A stretch of DNA of 64,000 nucleotides, from contig CABIYE010000002.1 of the NCBI GenBank assembly GCA_902362865.1, forward strand, positions 310,001-374,000. Reading direction: 5' to 3'. Source of the DNA: Clostridiaceae bacterium (lineage in GTDB: Bacteria; Bacillota; Clostridia; Lachnospirales; Lachnospiraceae). The notes under the pieces are model-generated. The model was not told where the DNA came from. It made no database searches and worked only from the letters and a program-made list of their open reading frames with translations. The position numbers and the translations under genes were made by a program. Of the stretch, positions 25,845-37,488 are shown one piece after another (position 1 is the stretch's first letter; the number at the start of each line of letters is the position of its first letter).

Positions 25845-26870
25845 TTAGTAAAATTTAAATGTAGTTGTCGTATCGTATGCATCTCCTGCTTTTACAACAG
25901 GACTTTGAAACTGCGGCTTATTGACTGCATCCGGAAAATACTGTGTTTCAAAACAAACTCCGTGGCGCCAGTGATACCGGGCGCCGCCTTTTCCGGTTTC
26001 ATCTTCGACATAATTGGCTGTGTAAAGCTGCATGCCCGGAAGATCTGTGTAAACCTCCATCCGGATCCCACTTTCCTCTGCAAGCATCTCCGCCGCCTTA
26101 CGGAATCCTTCTCCATTCAATACATAGTTGCGGTCATAGCCACGGCCAAACTTCAGGTCAATATAATCCTCTTCTATATCTCTTCCCAGCGTCTTCATCA
26201 ATCTGAAATCCATAGGCGTGCCTTCCACCGGAAGAATCACACCCGTCGGCACAGTTTCTTCATCTGACGGTGTAAACGTATCAGCATCAATCCATACCTT
26301 CTGTCCGAGGACCTCGCCGGACTCATGTCCATTCAGATTAAAATAGCTGTGATTTGTAATATTAAAAATGGTATCCGCATCCGCTGTCCCATGATAATGG
26401 ATTGTCACTTCGTTCTCATCCGTCAGAGTATAAGTTACTTCAATATGTGCCTTTCCCGGATATCCCTGATCTCCATCCGGGCTGTCAAGCGTCAGCATAA
26501 TATGTTTTTCATCTGCTTCTTCTACCTTCCACATCCTCTTACTGTAGAAATCAAGCCCACTGTGCAGATTGTTTTTAAAGTTATTCTGTGTAAGCTCATA
26601 AGTTTTTCCATTTATCGTAAAGCAGGCTCCTTTGATGCGGTTCGCATTCCTTCCGATAATTGCACCAAAAAATGCACCGCCCTTTTCATAGCCGGCCACA
26701 TCATCATACCCAAGTACTACATCACGGATTCTTCCATCTTTATCGGCAGTAAGGATACTGACAAGAGTTGCTCCGTAATCGGATACCGCAATCTTCATTC
26801 CTTTTTTATTACTCAGTGTATAAAGAGAAGCATACTCACCTTTTTGTGTGATTCCAAAATCTTTCTTCAT
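25845..26870 (-). CDS. galM: aldose 1-epimerase (galactose mutarotase)
   Basis: About 341 residues, beta-sandwich epimerase interconverting alpha and beta anomers of galactose or glucose. Motifs: FFGAIIGRNANRIKG with the substrate Arg, NNLHSG and NITNHSYFNL with the catalytic His, and the base Glu in GVCFETQYFPDAVN near the C-terminus. I chose ATG 26870 because AAGGGAG stands 9 bases before it; upstream in-frame Mets at 26894 and 26918 lie inside the guaB terminator zone. It is on the same strand as guaB but after its terminator, with no galactose genes alongside. Confidence 0.93.
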   Translation of the reverse strand: MKKDFGITQKGEYASLYTLSNKKGMKIAVSDYGATLVSILTADKDGRIRDVVLGYDDVAGYEKGGAFFGAIIGRNANRIKGACFTINGKTYELTQNNFKNNLHSGLDFYSKRMWKVEEADEKHIMLTLDSPDGDQGYPGKAHIEVTYTLTDENEVTIHYHGTADADTIFNITNHSYFNLNGHESGEVLGQKVWIDADTFTPSDEETVPTGVILPVEGTPMDFRLMKTLGRDIEEDYIDLKFGRGYDRNYVLNGEGFRKAAEMLAEESGIRMEVYTDLPGMQLYTANYVEDETGKGGARYHWRHGVCFETQYFPDAVNKPQFQSPVVKAGDAYDTTTTFKFY

Positions 26871-26916
26871 CTGCCAAATCTCCCTTGCTTTCATTAAACC
26901 AAATCTTTCGTATGGC

Positions 26917-26941
26917 AAAAAGCGCAGCTTCTCGCTGCGCT
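26917..26941 (-). terminator. guaB terminator
   Basis: On the minus strand AGCGCAGC-gagaa-GCTGCGCT forms an 8-bp stem followed by TTTTT, 8 bases after the guaB stop. Confidence 0.9.
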
Positions 26942-26948
26942 CCGTCTC

Positions 26949-28406
<1,458 letters not shown>

Positions 28407-28451
28407 TTAAGCCTCTCTTTCTGTTTTCCATTCTTTTGTATTTTATCTGTT

Positions 28452-28481
28452 ATCATACAAAAAATTCCCTGCACTTGTCAA
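28452..28481 (-). promoter_or_regulatory. guaB promoter
   Basis: TTGACA (28481-28476), an 18-base spacer and TATGAT (28457-28452) on the minus strand, about 50 bases before the guaB start. Confidence 0.7.
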
Positions 28482-28495
28482 CCTGTTTTTCACAA

Positions 28496-29014
28496 TTAAA
28501 TACTTCTGTGGCTTTCTATATTTTGTTTACAAACTACTTTCTGCGGCACCAGCGTCTTCATTCCCTTTAAAATCGTCTCATTAGGTTCAAATACAATTCG
28601 CTTTGTCTCCTCGGAAAACACAACAACCATCTCATATACTTCTGCATTAGGATTCCCACTGGTATAATCTCGCACGTCTGCGTTTTTAAAGGCATTCAAC
28701 CGATCTGAACCTGATGGAGCCAGAAGTTTTACATCAGCAGCATTCACCGAAAACAACCTTTTACGTCTTTCCTTATGCACAATTTTGTCAATCTCAAGAT
28801 CTCCATCCAGATATAGATATTCATATTCTATATCCAGAGCCCGAAATACAAAAACATCAATAATAATCATAACAATTAAAAGGATAATCCCAACAAAATG
28901 AATAAAAACAACCGCTGCCGATACAATGGTTACCGCAAGCAATAATACTTCTATCATCAGGTCTTTTACGCTTTTTCTTTTTCTAATGAGCTGTTCTGTA
29001 TAAAAACCATCCAT
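28496..29014 (-). CDS. DUF6106-like membrane protein
   Basis: 172 residues from ATG 29014, chosen because GGAGG lies 7 bases upstream. MDGFYTEQLIRKRKSVKDL is followed by two adjacent membrane segments (about 22-42 and 45-65) and a cytosolic domain (about 75-172) containing DIEYEYLYLDGDLEIDKI and a basic ERRKRLF stretch. I associate this arrangement with DUF6106, a Lachnospiraceae family of unknown role resembling PH-like membrane proteins. It lies between guaB and groL, apparently as a single gene. Confidence 0.7.
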   Translation of the reverse strand: MDGFYTEQLIRKRKSVKDLMIEVLLLAVTIVSAAVVFIHFVGIILLIVMIIIDVFVFRALDIEYEYLYLDGDLEIDKIVHKERRKRLFSVNAADVKLLAPSGSDRLNAFKNADVRDYTSGNPNAEVYEMVVVFSEETKRIVFEPNETILKGMKTLVPQKVVCKQNIESHRSI

Positions 29015-29085
29015 TTCACTGCCTCCATCTCTTCGGATGCGCTGTTCCATCCAATACTCAATCGTATTGTACCATACTTTTATAC

Positions 29086-29116
29086 AAAAAGGAAACTCCC
29101 CTAAAAGAGAGTTCCC
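29086..29116 (-). terminator. groESL terminator
   Basis: On the minus strand GGAACTCTC and GAGTTTCC pair (with a bulge), followed by TTTTT, about 35 bases after the groL stop. Confidence 0.8.
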
Positions 29117-29149
29117 TGAATTTTCTATATTTATTTTTCGTCACAGGGA

Positions 29150-30787
<1,638 letters not shown>

Positions 30788-30810
30788 TTAATTTCTTTAC
30801 CGATTCTTCT

Positions 30811-31098
30811 CTATTCTTCAACAATTGCAAGAATATCACTCTGTCTTACAATGATATAGGTCTCGTCATCTGCTTCTACTTCTGTTCCTGCATATTTTGA
30901 AAAAATAACCTTCTGTCCTTTTTCCACATTCATCTCTATCTCTTTTCCATCAACAATTCCACCAGGTCCGACAGCAATAATTTCTGCCTGCTGCGGTTTC
31001 TCTTTTGTCTGCCCTGGTAATACAATTCCGGATTTTGTAGTCTCTTCAGCCTCCAACTGTTTTAACACGACTCTGTCTCCCAATGGTACTAATTTCAT
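30811..31098 (-). CDS. groS: co-chaperonin GroES
   Basis: 95 residues. MKLVPLGDRVVLKQ starts the beta-barrel; the mobile loop is EETTKSGIVLPGQTKEKPQ and the roof contains GPGGIVDGK. It caps GroEL. AAAGGAGG is 5-6 bases before the ATG. It is the first gene of groESL; CIRCE lies in its 5' UTR, pointing to HrcA repression. Confidence 0.99.
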   Translation of the reverse strand: MKLVPLGDRVVLKQLEAEETTKSGIVLPGQTKEKPQQAEIIAVGPGGIVDGKEIEMNVEKGQKVIFSKYAGTEVEADDETYIIVRQSDILAIVEE

Positions 31099-31131
31099 AT
31101 CTGGTTCCTCCTTTTAATAATATCTATTTTG

Positions 31132-31201
31132 TTAGCACTCATAAAAAGAGAGTGCTAAAAAACTCTAGATATAAAATAGCACTCTCAATTTACTTTGTCA
31201 A
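31132..31201 (-). promoter_or_regulatory. groESL promoter with CIRCE element
   Basis: CIRCE: TTAGCACTC (31132-31140), nine bases, GAGTGCTAA (31150-31158), a perfect HrcA site. The promoter is TTGACA (31201-31196), a 17-base spacer, TATTTT (31178-31173). A further half-site, TAGCACTCTC at 31177-31186, sits between -35 and -10, giving three half-sites that can pair in two ways. Confidence 0.95.
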
Positions 31202-31212
31202 CACCCTTTGTT

Positions 31213-31518
31213 TTAGTTTAGATTATTTTTATAAAATCCATTTTCTATCCGGAACCGGAGATGATTTCCTTTTTTATTTATATATCTCTCCAAAACCCTG
31301 CCCAGACATATCGTCACTCCTTCCGCTCCCCGGATTCTGCATTCGTATTCAGCATCCAGAGAGATTTCGGGAAGCTGTGCATTATTCAGGAGAAGGCAGA
31401 TCTCATCATCATTTTCGTTATATTTTTTTATCTTGCAGTCAAAAACTTTTCTGCTGAGTTCTTCATCCATAAGAAATGCCTTTTTTTCTCGTAATTCTAC
31501 TGAACATCCTTCATGCAT
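31213..31518 (-). CDS. small conserved protein of unknown function downstream of codY
   Basis: About 101 residues, starting at ATG 31518 with GGAG 8 bases before it. There is no signal peptide. The predicted pattern is beta-rich (CSVELREKKAFL, YECRIRGAEGVTICLGRVLERY, NHLRFRIENGFY), which could be a PilZ-like or OB-like barrel, but the RxxxR / DxSxxG signature of PilZ is absent, so I do not assign it. It follows codY after a terminator and precedes groESL. It might be cotranscribed with codY by read-through. Confidence 0.6.
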   Translation of the reverse strand: MHEGCSVELREKKAFLMDEELSRKVFDCKIKKYNENDDEICLLLNNAQLPEISLDAEYECRIRGAEGVTICLGRVLERYINKKGNHLRFRIENGFYKNNLN

Positions 31519-31534
31519 CTTCCGCTCTCCTTTC

Positions 31535-31563
31535 AAAAAGAAGGGCATCCTTACGATGCCCTT
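31535..31563 (-). terminator. codY terminator
   Basis: AAGGGCATC (31541-31549) and GATGCCCTT (31555-31563) form a 9-bp stem; on the minus strand it ends in CTTTTT. It lies directly after the codY stop. Confidence 0.85.
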
Positions 31564-31571
31564 TCTACGAT

Positions 31572-32354
31572 TTATTTTTTGCGTTCTTCTTTGATCTTAT
31601 CCAACTCTGTAAATACGTAGTCATTTACCACTTTAATATATGTTCCCTTCATACCGGAAGACCTGGACTCAATCACACCGGCACTCTCAAACTTACGGAG
31701 CGCATTAACAATAACCGAACGGGTAATTCCCACTCTGTCCGCAATCTTACTTGCTACCAAAATTCCTTCTGTACCTTCCAGTTCATCAAAAATGTGGATG
31801 ATCGCTTCCAGTTCAGAGAAAGAAAGCGTGCTGATAGCAGACTGGACAATATGTTCCTTCCTTGTCTCTTCCGCATTTTCCTCATTTACAGAGCGAAGCA
31901 TCTCAAGCCCTACTACCGTTGTTCCATATTCACTTAAAATAATATCGTCAATTTCATATCCGGCTTCTTCTTTGTAAATAAATAATGTACCCAGCCTCTC
32001 TCCTGCAATATCTATCGGAGTAATAATTGCCTGATAGCCTTTCACCGTTTCCGGTGAAAACCCAAGGGTCTCCAGATTAACATTCTCTTTTGTTGACAAA
32101 ATCCCAAGAAGCCGCTCATTCAACATTTCATCAATATGAATCCCTACTTCTCCGCCAATCAATTCGTGAATCGGTCTAACCCTATCGCACTTACTGATAC
32201 CCAGCACTTTCCCCTTTTTGCTGACCACTAATACATTAGAATCCAGAATTTCCGTTAATACCGCACAAATATCATTAAAAACCACTTTGCTGGAATTGTT
32301 ATTGTGAAGTAATTTGTTGATTTTCCTAGTTTTATCTAATAACTGTACGCTCAT
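31572..32354 (-). CDS. codY: GTP/branched-chain amino acid-sensing global regulator CodY
   Basis: 260 residues: N-terminal GAF ligand domain (about 1-155) for isoleucine/valine and a C-terminal winged helix with ASKIADRVGITRSVIVNAL as the recognition region, matching the family-invariant motif. CodY represses adaptive genes while GTP and branched-chain amino acids are plentiful. AATGGAGGAA precedes the ATG. It has a terminator and its own promoter. The azlCD exporter in this window is a logical CodY target, though I see no clear binding site there. Confidence 0.97.
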   Translation of the reverse strand: MSVQLLDKTRKINKLLHNNNSSKVVFNDICAVLTEILDSNVLVVSKKGKVLGISKCDRVRPIHELIGGEVGIHIDEMLNERLLGILSTKENVNLETLGFSPETVKGYQAIITPIDIAGERLGTLFIYKEEAGYEIDDIILSEYGTTVVGLEMLRSVNEENAEETRKEHIVQSAISTLSFSELEAIIHIFDELEGTEGILVASKIADRVGITRSVIVNALRKFESAGVIESRSSGMKGTYIKVVNDYVFTELDKIKEERKK

Positions 32355-32380
32355 TTTCTATTCCTCCATTTTTAATTGTT

Positions 32381-32409
32381 ATATTATCATACAATTCTAA
32401 CAATTTCAA
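32381..32409 (-). promoter_or_regulatory. codY promoter
   Basis: TTGAAA (32409-32404), a 17-base spacer and TAATAT (32386-32381) on the minus strand, 27 bases before the codY start. Confidence 0.65.
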
Positions 32410-32430
32410 TAGATTTTCACTTTTTTTCAT

Positions 32431-34494
32431 TTATTTAACAAAAACATAGCCGCACTGCGCATCCCCGCATACTAACTTATTGCCCTTCATTACCATATAA
32501 CCTCCACACTTCGGACATTTCTCTTCCGCCGGTTTCTGCCAGGACATAAAATCACAATCGGGATTATCTTCACACCCATAATACTTTCTTCCCTTTTTTG
32601 TCTTACGGAGCACAATATCTTTTCCACATTTCGGACAGGAAACACCGATTTTTTCCAGATACGGCTTCGTATTTCTGCATTCCGGGAATCCGGGACAGGC
32701 AAGGAATTTTCCATGAGGGCCATATTTGATAACCATATTCCGTCCGCATTCTTCACAGACTACATCCGTCACTTCATCTTCTATCTTTACGCTTTCCAGC
32801 TCTTTCTCCGCAATCTGCACAGCCTCCTCCAAATCCGGATAAAAGTTGGAAATAACCGACTTCCACTCTACCTTCCCTTCTGCCACTTTATCAAGGAGTC
32901 CTTCCATATTTGCCGTAAAATTCACATCCACAATTGCAGGAAAAGACTGTACCATAATATGGTCTACTACTTCTCCTATCTCCGTCAAATACAGGTTCTT
33001 CCCTTCTTTAGCAACATATCTCCTTGCTATAATAGTAGAAATCGTGGGGGCATAAGTACTGGGGCGTCCGATTCCAAGCTCCTCCAGTGTTTTGACAAGG
33101 GAGGCCTCTGTGTAATGCGCCGGGGGCTGGGTAAAATGCTGTTTTGTCTCAAAATGATCCTTGGTAAGGACAGAATCCTTATCCAAACCCTTCAGCAAAA
33201 CATTATTTTCAACCTTCTCCTCTTCCGATTCGGTATATACCAGTCGAAATCCTTCAAATACAACCTTCGATGCCGATACAGTAAAACAATACTTTCCTGC
33301 TGAAATCTTTACCGATGTTGTCTCATATAATGCCGGTTTCATGCGACTCGCCACAAATCGCTTCCAAATCAGCTGGTACAGCCGGAATTGGTCTCTGGTA
33401 AGAGAATCCTTCATAGCGGCCGGAGTCCGACTTACATCGGTAGGCCGGATTGCCTCATGTGCGTCCTGGATCTTCTTATCCGTACTTTTCTTCACAGAAC
33501 CGGAAACCACATATTCTTCTCCATAATTCTGTCCAATATATCTCCTTACATTTTCATCAGCCTCTTCTGAGATTCTGGTAGAATCTGTACGCAGATAAGT
33601 GATAATTCCCACTGTACCATTTCCTTTAATATCAATTCCTTCATATAATTGCTGCGCAATCCGCATCGTTTTCCGTGTCGCAAAATTCAACACCTTAGAT
33701 GCTTCCTGCTGCAAAGTACTTGTAGTAAACGGAATCGGCGCTTTCTTCGCACGCTCTCCTTTCTTTACCTCTGTGACAGAATAATCTGACGTCTCCACTT
33801 CTTTTAATATTTCATCCAGCTCTTCTTTGGAACCAATTGTCATTTTCTTCTTTTCTGTCCCATAAAACTTGGCAGTAAGAAGCTTTTTCTCTCCCTTGAC
33901 CTTCAAATGCGCATCCAGCGTCCAATATTCTTCCGGAATAAATGCATTAATTTCTTCTTCTCTGTCAGCAATAATCCGGAGAGCTACCGACTGCACCCTT
34001 CCCGCACTCAGCCCTCTTTTCACCTTTGCCCACAAAAGCGGACTAATCTTGTAGCCTACAATTCTATCAAGCGCCCGTCTTGCCTGCTGGGCATCCACCA
34101 GATCCATATCAATCTCTCTTGCGTTTTTTATAGATGCCTTTACTGCATTCTTCGTAATTTCATTAAAACTAATCCGGTATGTCTTCTTCTCCTCCAGCTT
34201 CAGTGCCTTATACAGATGCCAGGAAATAGCCTCTCCCTCACGGTCCGGGTCAGTTGCAAGATACACTTTATCCGCTTTTTTCACTTCTTTCCGAAGCGCA
34301 GCAAGAATCTCCCCTTTCCCACGGATGGTAATATATTTGGGTTCAAAATCATGTTCAACGTCTATTCCGAGCTGACTCTTCGGCAAATCGCGAACATGTC
34401 CGTTAGATGCCATTACCGTATAGTTACTTCCTAAAAATTTCTTAATCGTCTTCACTTTCGCGGGAGACTCTACGATTACGAGATAATGCGCCAT
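32431..34494 (-). CDS. topA: DNA topoisomerase I
   Basis: 687 residues, type IA topoisomerase relaxing negative supercoils. The Toprim domain starts YLVIVESPAKVKTI and has DPDREGEAISWHL; the active-site Tyr is in GIITYLRTDSTRIS (about 300); the C-terminus carries three four-Cys zinc ribbons (CEECGRNMV..., CPKCGKDIV..., CPKCGGYMV...). GAAGGAG precedes the ATG. It follows dprA by 35 bases in the comM-dprA-topA run, an order common in Firmicutes. Confidence 0.98.
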   Translation of the reverse strand: MAHYLVIVESPAKVKTIKKFLGSNYTVMASNGHVRDLPKSQLGIDVEHDFEPKYITIRGKGEILAALRKEVKKADKVYLATDPDREGEAISWHLYKALKLEEKKTYRISFNEITKNAVKASIKNAREIDMDLVDAQQARRALDRIVGYKISPLLWAKVKRGLSAGRVQSVALRIIADREEEINAFIPEEYWTLDAHLKVKGEKKLLTAKFYGTEKKKMTIGSKEELDEILKEVETSDYSVTEVKKGERAKKAPIPFTTSTLQQEASKVLNFATRKTMRIAQQLYEGIDIKGNGTVGIITYLRTDSTRISEEADENVRRYIGQNYGEEYVVSGSVKKSTDKKIQDAHEAIRPTDVSRTPAAMKDSLTRDQFRLYQLIWKRFVASRMKPALYETTSVKISAGKYCFTVSASKVVFEGFRLVYTESEEEKVENNVLLKGLDKDSVLTKDHFETKQHFTQPPAHYTEASLVKTLEELGIGRPSTYAPTISTIIARRYVAKEGKNLYLTEIGEVVDHIMVQSFPAIVDVNFTANMEGLLDKVAEGKVEWKSVISNFYPDLEEAVQIAEKELESVKIEDEVTDVVCEECGRNMVIKYGPHGKFLACPGFPECRNTKPYLEKIGVSCPKCGKDIVLRKTKKGRKYYGCEDNPDCDFMSWQKPAEEKCPKCGGYMVMKGNKLVCGDAQCGYVFVK

Positions 34495-34529
34495 TACCTA
34501 TACTCCTTCATTCATGATCCAGGCCCACG

Positions 34530-35648
34530 CTATAGCTGTGCTCTGACATAATAATTTTTTGATATTTCTTTAATGTATCCCTTAATTATCAGCGATGTCA
34601 ACTGCTGCATCAATTCTGCCGGCATCATTTTTGTCTCATCAAGCAGCCTGCTTAAACTTTTGGGATACAAATCGAGCTTACTATACACCAATTTTTCAGC
34701 TCTTTCAAGCGTTTTTTCATTTTTGTCTGTGTTCGCGCCTATTTTAGCAGGGAAAAAATTGCGGGATAATCCCAGCTCCGCAAGCAGTTCTTCCGGCGAC
34801 AACAAAATTCCCGCACCCTGACGGAGCAACTCATTACACCCCCTGCTCAGCCGACTTGTCACCGGCCCGGGCAGTGCATAGACATCCTTTCCCTGCTCCA
34901 AAGCCATATCCGCCGTAATCAAAGAGCCGCTCTTTTCTCTTGCTTCCATAACAAGAACAACATCCGATAATCCGCTGATGATTCTGTTTCTTGCAGGGAA
35001 AAATTCTTTTAACGGAGGTGTCCCTTCCGGCTGTTCAGATAAAATGCCTCCTGCTTTCTGTAAGTCTGCATACAAACCGATATGTTCCCTTGGATAACAG
35101 ATGTCTATTCCGCACCCCAGAACTCCGTAAGACTCTCCTCCTGCATTTAGCGCGCCTCTCTGGCCTGCACCATCGATTCCTTTTGCCATTCCGCTAATTA
35201 CCTGTATTCCATTTGCTGCAAGTACCTCGCCATAAGCAATCGCCATCTGTTCTCCATAAGATGTACATTGCCTTGCACCCACAATCGCCACTGACGGTCT
35301 GTCATCGTCCGGTAATTTTCCCTTGATATACAGTGCGTATGGCGGCGATGGTATTTCTCTCAGCCGGCTGGGATAATCAGGGTGAAAATACGGGACAAAA
35401 TATATCCCTTTTTCTATGCATCTTTCATATTCCTGACATATTCCTTTATTCGTCCTTGCTGCATTCAATGCCGAAATATCTTTTTCTGTCAGAAATCCAA
35501 GAGATTTTAACTTGGTTTCTTCTATATAATAAATATTTTCGCCGCTCTTTAGCTGCTCATGGAGTTTCCATTTTTTCCCGGCAGACAAGGCCCTGATTCC
35601 CGCAAACCAGTACTCATATGCAAGGTTGTCGGACTTCTTTTCCTTCAT
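34530..35648 (-). CDS. dprA: DNA-processing protein DprA (Smf)
   Basis: About 372 residues from ATG 35648, which overlaps the comM stop (TAATG). The Rossmann-like DprA core (about 70-290) has VAIVGARQCTSYG, SGMAKGIDGAGQRGAL, GCGIDICYP, SEQPEGTPPLKEFFPARNRIISGLSD and the C-terminal winged-helix segment (about 310-372). DprA loads RecA onto incoming single-stranded DNA in transformation; many non-competent Firmicutes keep it. It lies between comM and topA. Confidence 0.96.
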   Translation of the reverse strand: MKEKKSDNLAYEYWFAGIRALSAGKKWKLHEQLKSGENIYYIEETKLKSLGFLTEKDISALNAARTNKGICQEYERCIEKGIYFVPYFHPDYPSRLREIPSPPYALYIKGKLPDDDRPSVAIVGARQCTSYGEQMAIAYGEVLAANGIQVISGMAKGIDGAGQRGALNAGGESYGVLGCGIDICYPREHIGLYADLQKAGGILSEQPEGTPPLKEFFPARNRIISGLSDVVLVMEAREKSGSLITADMALEQGKDVYALPGPVTSRLSRGCNELLRQGAGILLSPEELLAELGLSRNFFPAKIGANTDKNEKTLERAEKLVYSKLDLYPKSLSRLLDETKMMPAELMQQLTSLIIKGYIKEISKNYYVRAQL

Positions 35649-37183
35649 TATACTCGCCCCCAATACTTTTTATCCATCATTCTGTAGCCGACCGCCTCCG
35701 TAAGATGCTCCGTCCGGATTCTGTCTTCCCCTGCCAGATCTGCAATCGTCCTGGCAACCTTCAGGATTTTATGATAAGTTCTTGCCGTAAGCTCCATCCG
35801 GTCAAACACCTGGCTCATCATCCGTTTCCCTTCGCTGTCAAGTTCACAGTATTCTTCCATCTCTGCTGCTGTAATCCCCGCATTAAACGCAAATTTTGCT
35901 CCTGCAAATCTCTTTCTCTGTATCTTTCTTGCCTGCATGATTCGTTTGCGTATGTCTGCAGAAGATTCTCCCTGTGGTTTCCTCTGTAATTCCTCATACT
36001 TAAGTCCCGGTACTTCCATACAGATATCCATCCTCGAAAGGAAAGGCTGGCTGACCTTATACAAATACTGTCTGATCTGATAAGGAGTGCAGCAACATTT
36101 TTCTAAATCAGGATAATAGCCGCAAGGGCAGGGATTCATGGCCGCCACTAACATTACATCCGCCGGGAACCGGAAATTCCCCTGACTTCTCACAAGCTGA
36201 ATTTCTCTGGTCTCAAGAGGCTGACGCAGCGCTTCCAATACAGATTTCTGGAACTCTGCCAATTCATCCAAAAACAGAACACCCCCGCTTGCCAGACTGA
36301 TTTCACCCGGTTTCGGCAAACTGCCGCCCCCAATCAGCGCCGCCTTAGACACCGTATGATGTACCTCACGGAAAGGGCGCTCAGTTATCAGGGGATGCTC
36401 TTTCTTAAGCAGGCCCGCCACGCTATATACTTTCGTAATCTCAATGCTTTCTTCCATAGTAAGCGTCGGAAGAATCGAAGGAATTCTTTTGGAAAGCAAG
36501 GATTTTCCACTTCCGGGTGGTCCCATGAGCAGCAGATTATGCCGCCCGGCAACAGCAATCTCTGCTGCACGCTTCGCCGCCTCCTGTCCGTAAATATCCC
36601 GAAAATCCAAACTGTCCCCACTTTCCTTATCAGTCATATCTTCCACATATCCGGCGTCTTCAAAAGAAATCTCTCCATTCAGATACCGGTACACCTCTGC
36701 CAGGCACTTCACCCCTATTACCTGTATCTGCCCTATAATTGCTGCTTCCTTTGCATTTTCAAAAGGCACGATACAAGCACGGCACCCTTCTTTCTTTGCT
36801 GCCGCCACAATGGGAAGTATTCCTGTACATCTGCATACCCTTCCATCCAGCCCAAGTTCACCGATCACCAGTGTCTTCTCAAGCCTTGCCCGTCCCACCA
36901 GCCCCAGCGAAGCAAGAATCGCTAAAGCAATAGGCAGATCGAAAGACGCCCCTCTTTTACGTATGTCCGCTGGAGACAGATTAATCACTGTTTTCTTTGC
37001 CGGAATCTCCAGACCGGAATTGCGGATTGCCGTCCTCACCCGTTCTCCCGCTTCCTTTACCTCTGCCGACAAATAACCCACCATGTGGAACATAGGCAGG
37101 CCGTTGCTTAAATCAGCTTCTACCGAAACAAGACGTACGTCCATTCCTTGTAATACTGCCGATAATACATTACTGAAACTCAT
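35648..37183 (-). CDS. comM: YifB/ComM family Mg-chelatase-like AAA+ ATPase
   Basis: 511 residues. The N-terminal LonC-like domain (about 1-170) is followed by the AAA+ module with Walker A GPPGSGKS (about 220), Walker B LFLDELAEF and CPCGYYPDLEKCCCTPYQIRQY, a Cys-rich insert typical of this family. ComM is a hexameric branch-migration helicase active in natural transformation of Gram-negatives; its role in Firmicutes is less clear. It is the first gene of the comM-dprA-topA run and has a strong promoter with a structured leader. Confidence 0.95.
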   Translation of the reverse strand: MSFSNVLSAVLQGMDVRLVSVEADLSNGLPMFHMVGYLSAEVKEAGERVRTAIRNSGLEIPAKKTVINLSPADIRKRGASFDLPIALAILASLGLVGRARLEKTLVIGELGLDGRVCRCTGILPIVAAAKKEGCRACIVPFENAKEAAIIGQIQVIGVKCLAEVYRYLNGEISFEDAGYVEDMTDKESGDSLDFRDIYGQEAAKRAAEIAVAGRHNLLLMGPPGSGKSLLSKRIPSILPTLTMEESIEITKVYSVAGLLKKEHPLITERPFREVHHTVSKAALIGGGSLPKPGEISLASGGVLFLDELAEFQKSVLEALRQPLETREIQLVRSQGNFRFPADVMLVAAMNPCPCGYYPDLEKCCCTPYQIRQYLYKVSQPFLSRMDICMEVPGLKYEELQRKPQGESSADIRKRIMQARKIQRKRFAGAKFAFNAGITAAEMEEYCELDSEGKRMMSQVFDRMELTARTYHKILKVARTIADLAGEDRIRTEHLTEAVGYRMMDKKYWGRV

Positions 37184-37267
37184 TCAATGCTCCTTCCTTC
37201 TTCAGTTAATTTTAAAAAATCTCTTAGACTGTGAGCACTTTCTCTATGCAGTTATAGTGATCCTCTG

Positions 37268-37325
37268 AAAAAACGGCCGAACGACCTCTCAAGACACCAG
37301 AGTCCGGCAGCCCGGACCTGGCGTC
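37268..37325 (-). ncRNA. structured leader of the comM operon, hairpin plus terminator-like hairpin
   Basis: Transcribed on the minus strand: a 33-base hairpin (37293-37325; outer arms GACGCCAG / CTGGTGTC, inner TCCGG / CCGGA, loop GCTG), then TTGAGA, then a short GC hairpin (37275-37286, GGTC/GGCC) followed by GTTTTTT. This reads as an attenuator or the end of a short leader RNA, about 85 bases before the comM start. I do not recognise a named riboswitch class in it. Confidence 0.6.
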
Positions 37326-37357
37326 AGAAAATAATACAAACGAATTTATTGAATATA

Positions 37358-37386
37358 ATTATATATACTTTACATAAATCTGTCAA
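37358..37386 (-). promoter_or_regulatory. promoter of the comM leader
   Basis: TTGACA (37386-37381), a 17-base spacer and TATAAT (37363-37358), a consensus sigma-A promoter on the minus strand. Transcription should start near 37351. Confidence 0.8.
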
Positions 37387-37488
37387 GCGATTAATTGGGG
37401 CTATCCTTTTCATTTATTATAAATGGAAAAGCACAAACTTTCAAGCAGGTTCATAAACTGTAATTAAATACGCTTTGAGGTGCTTCTT

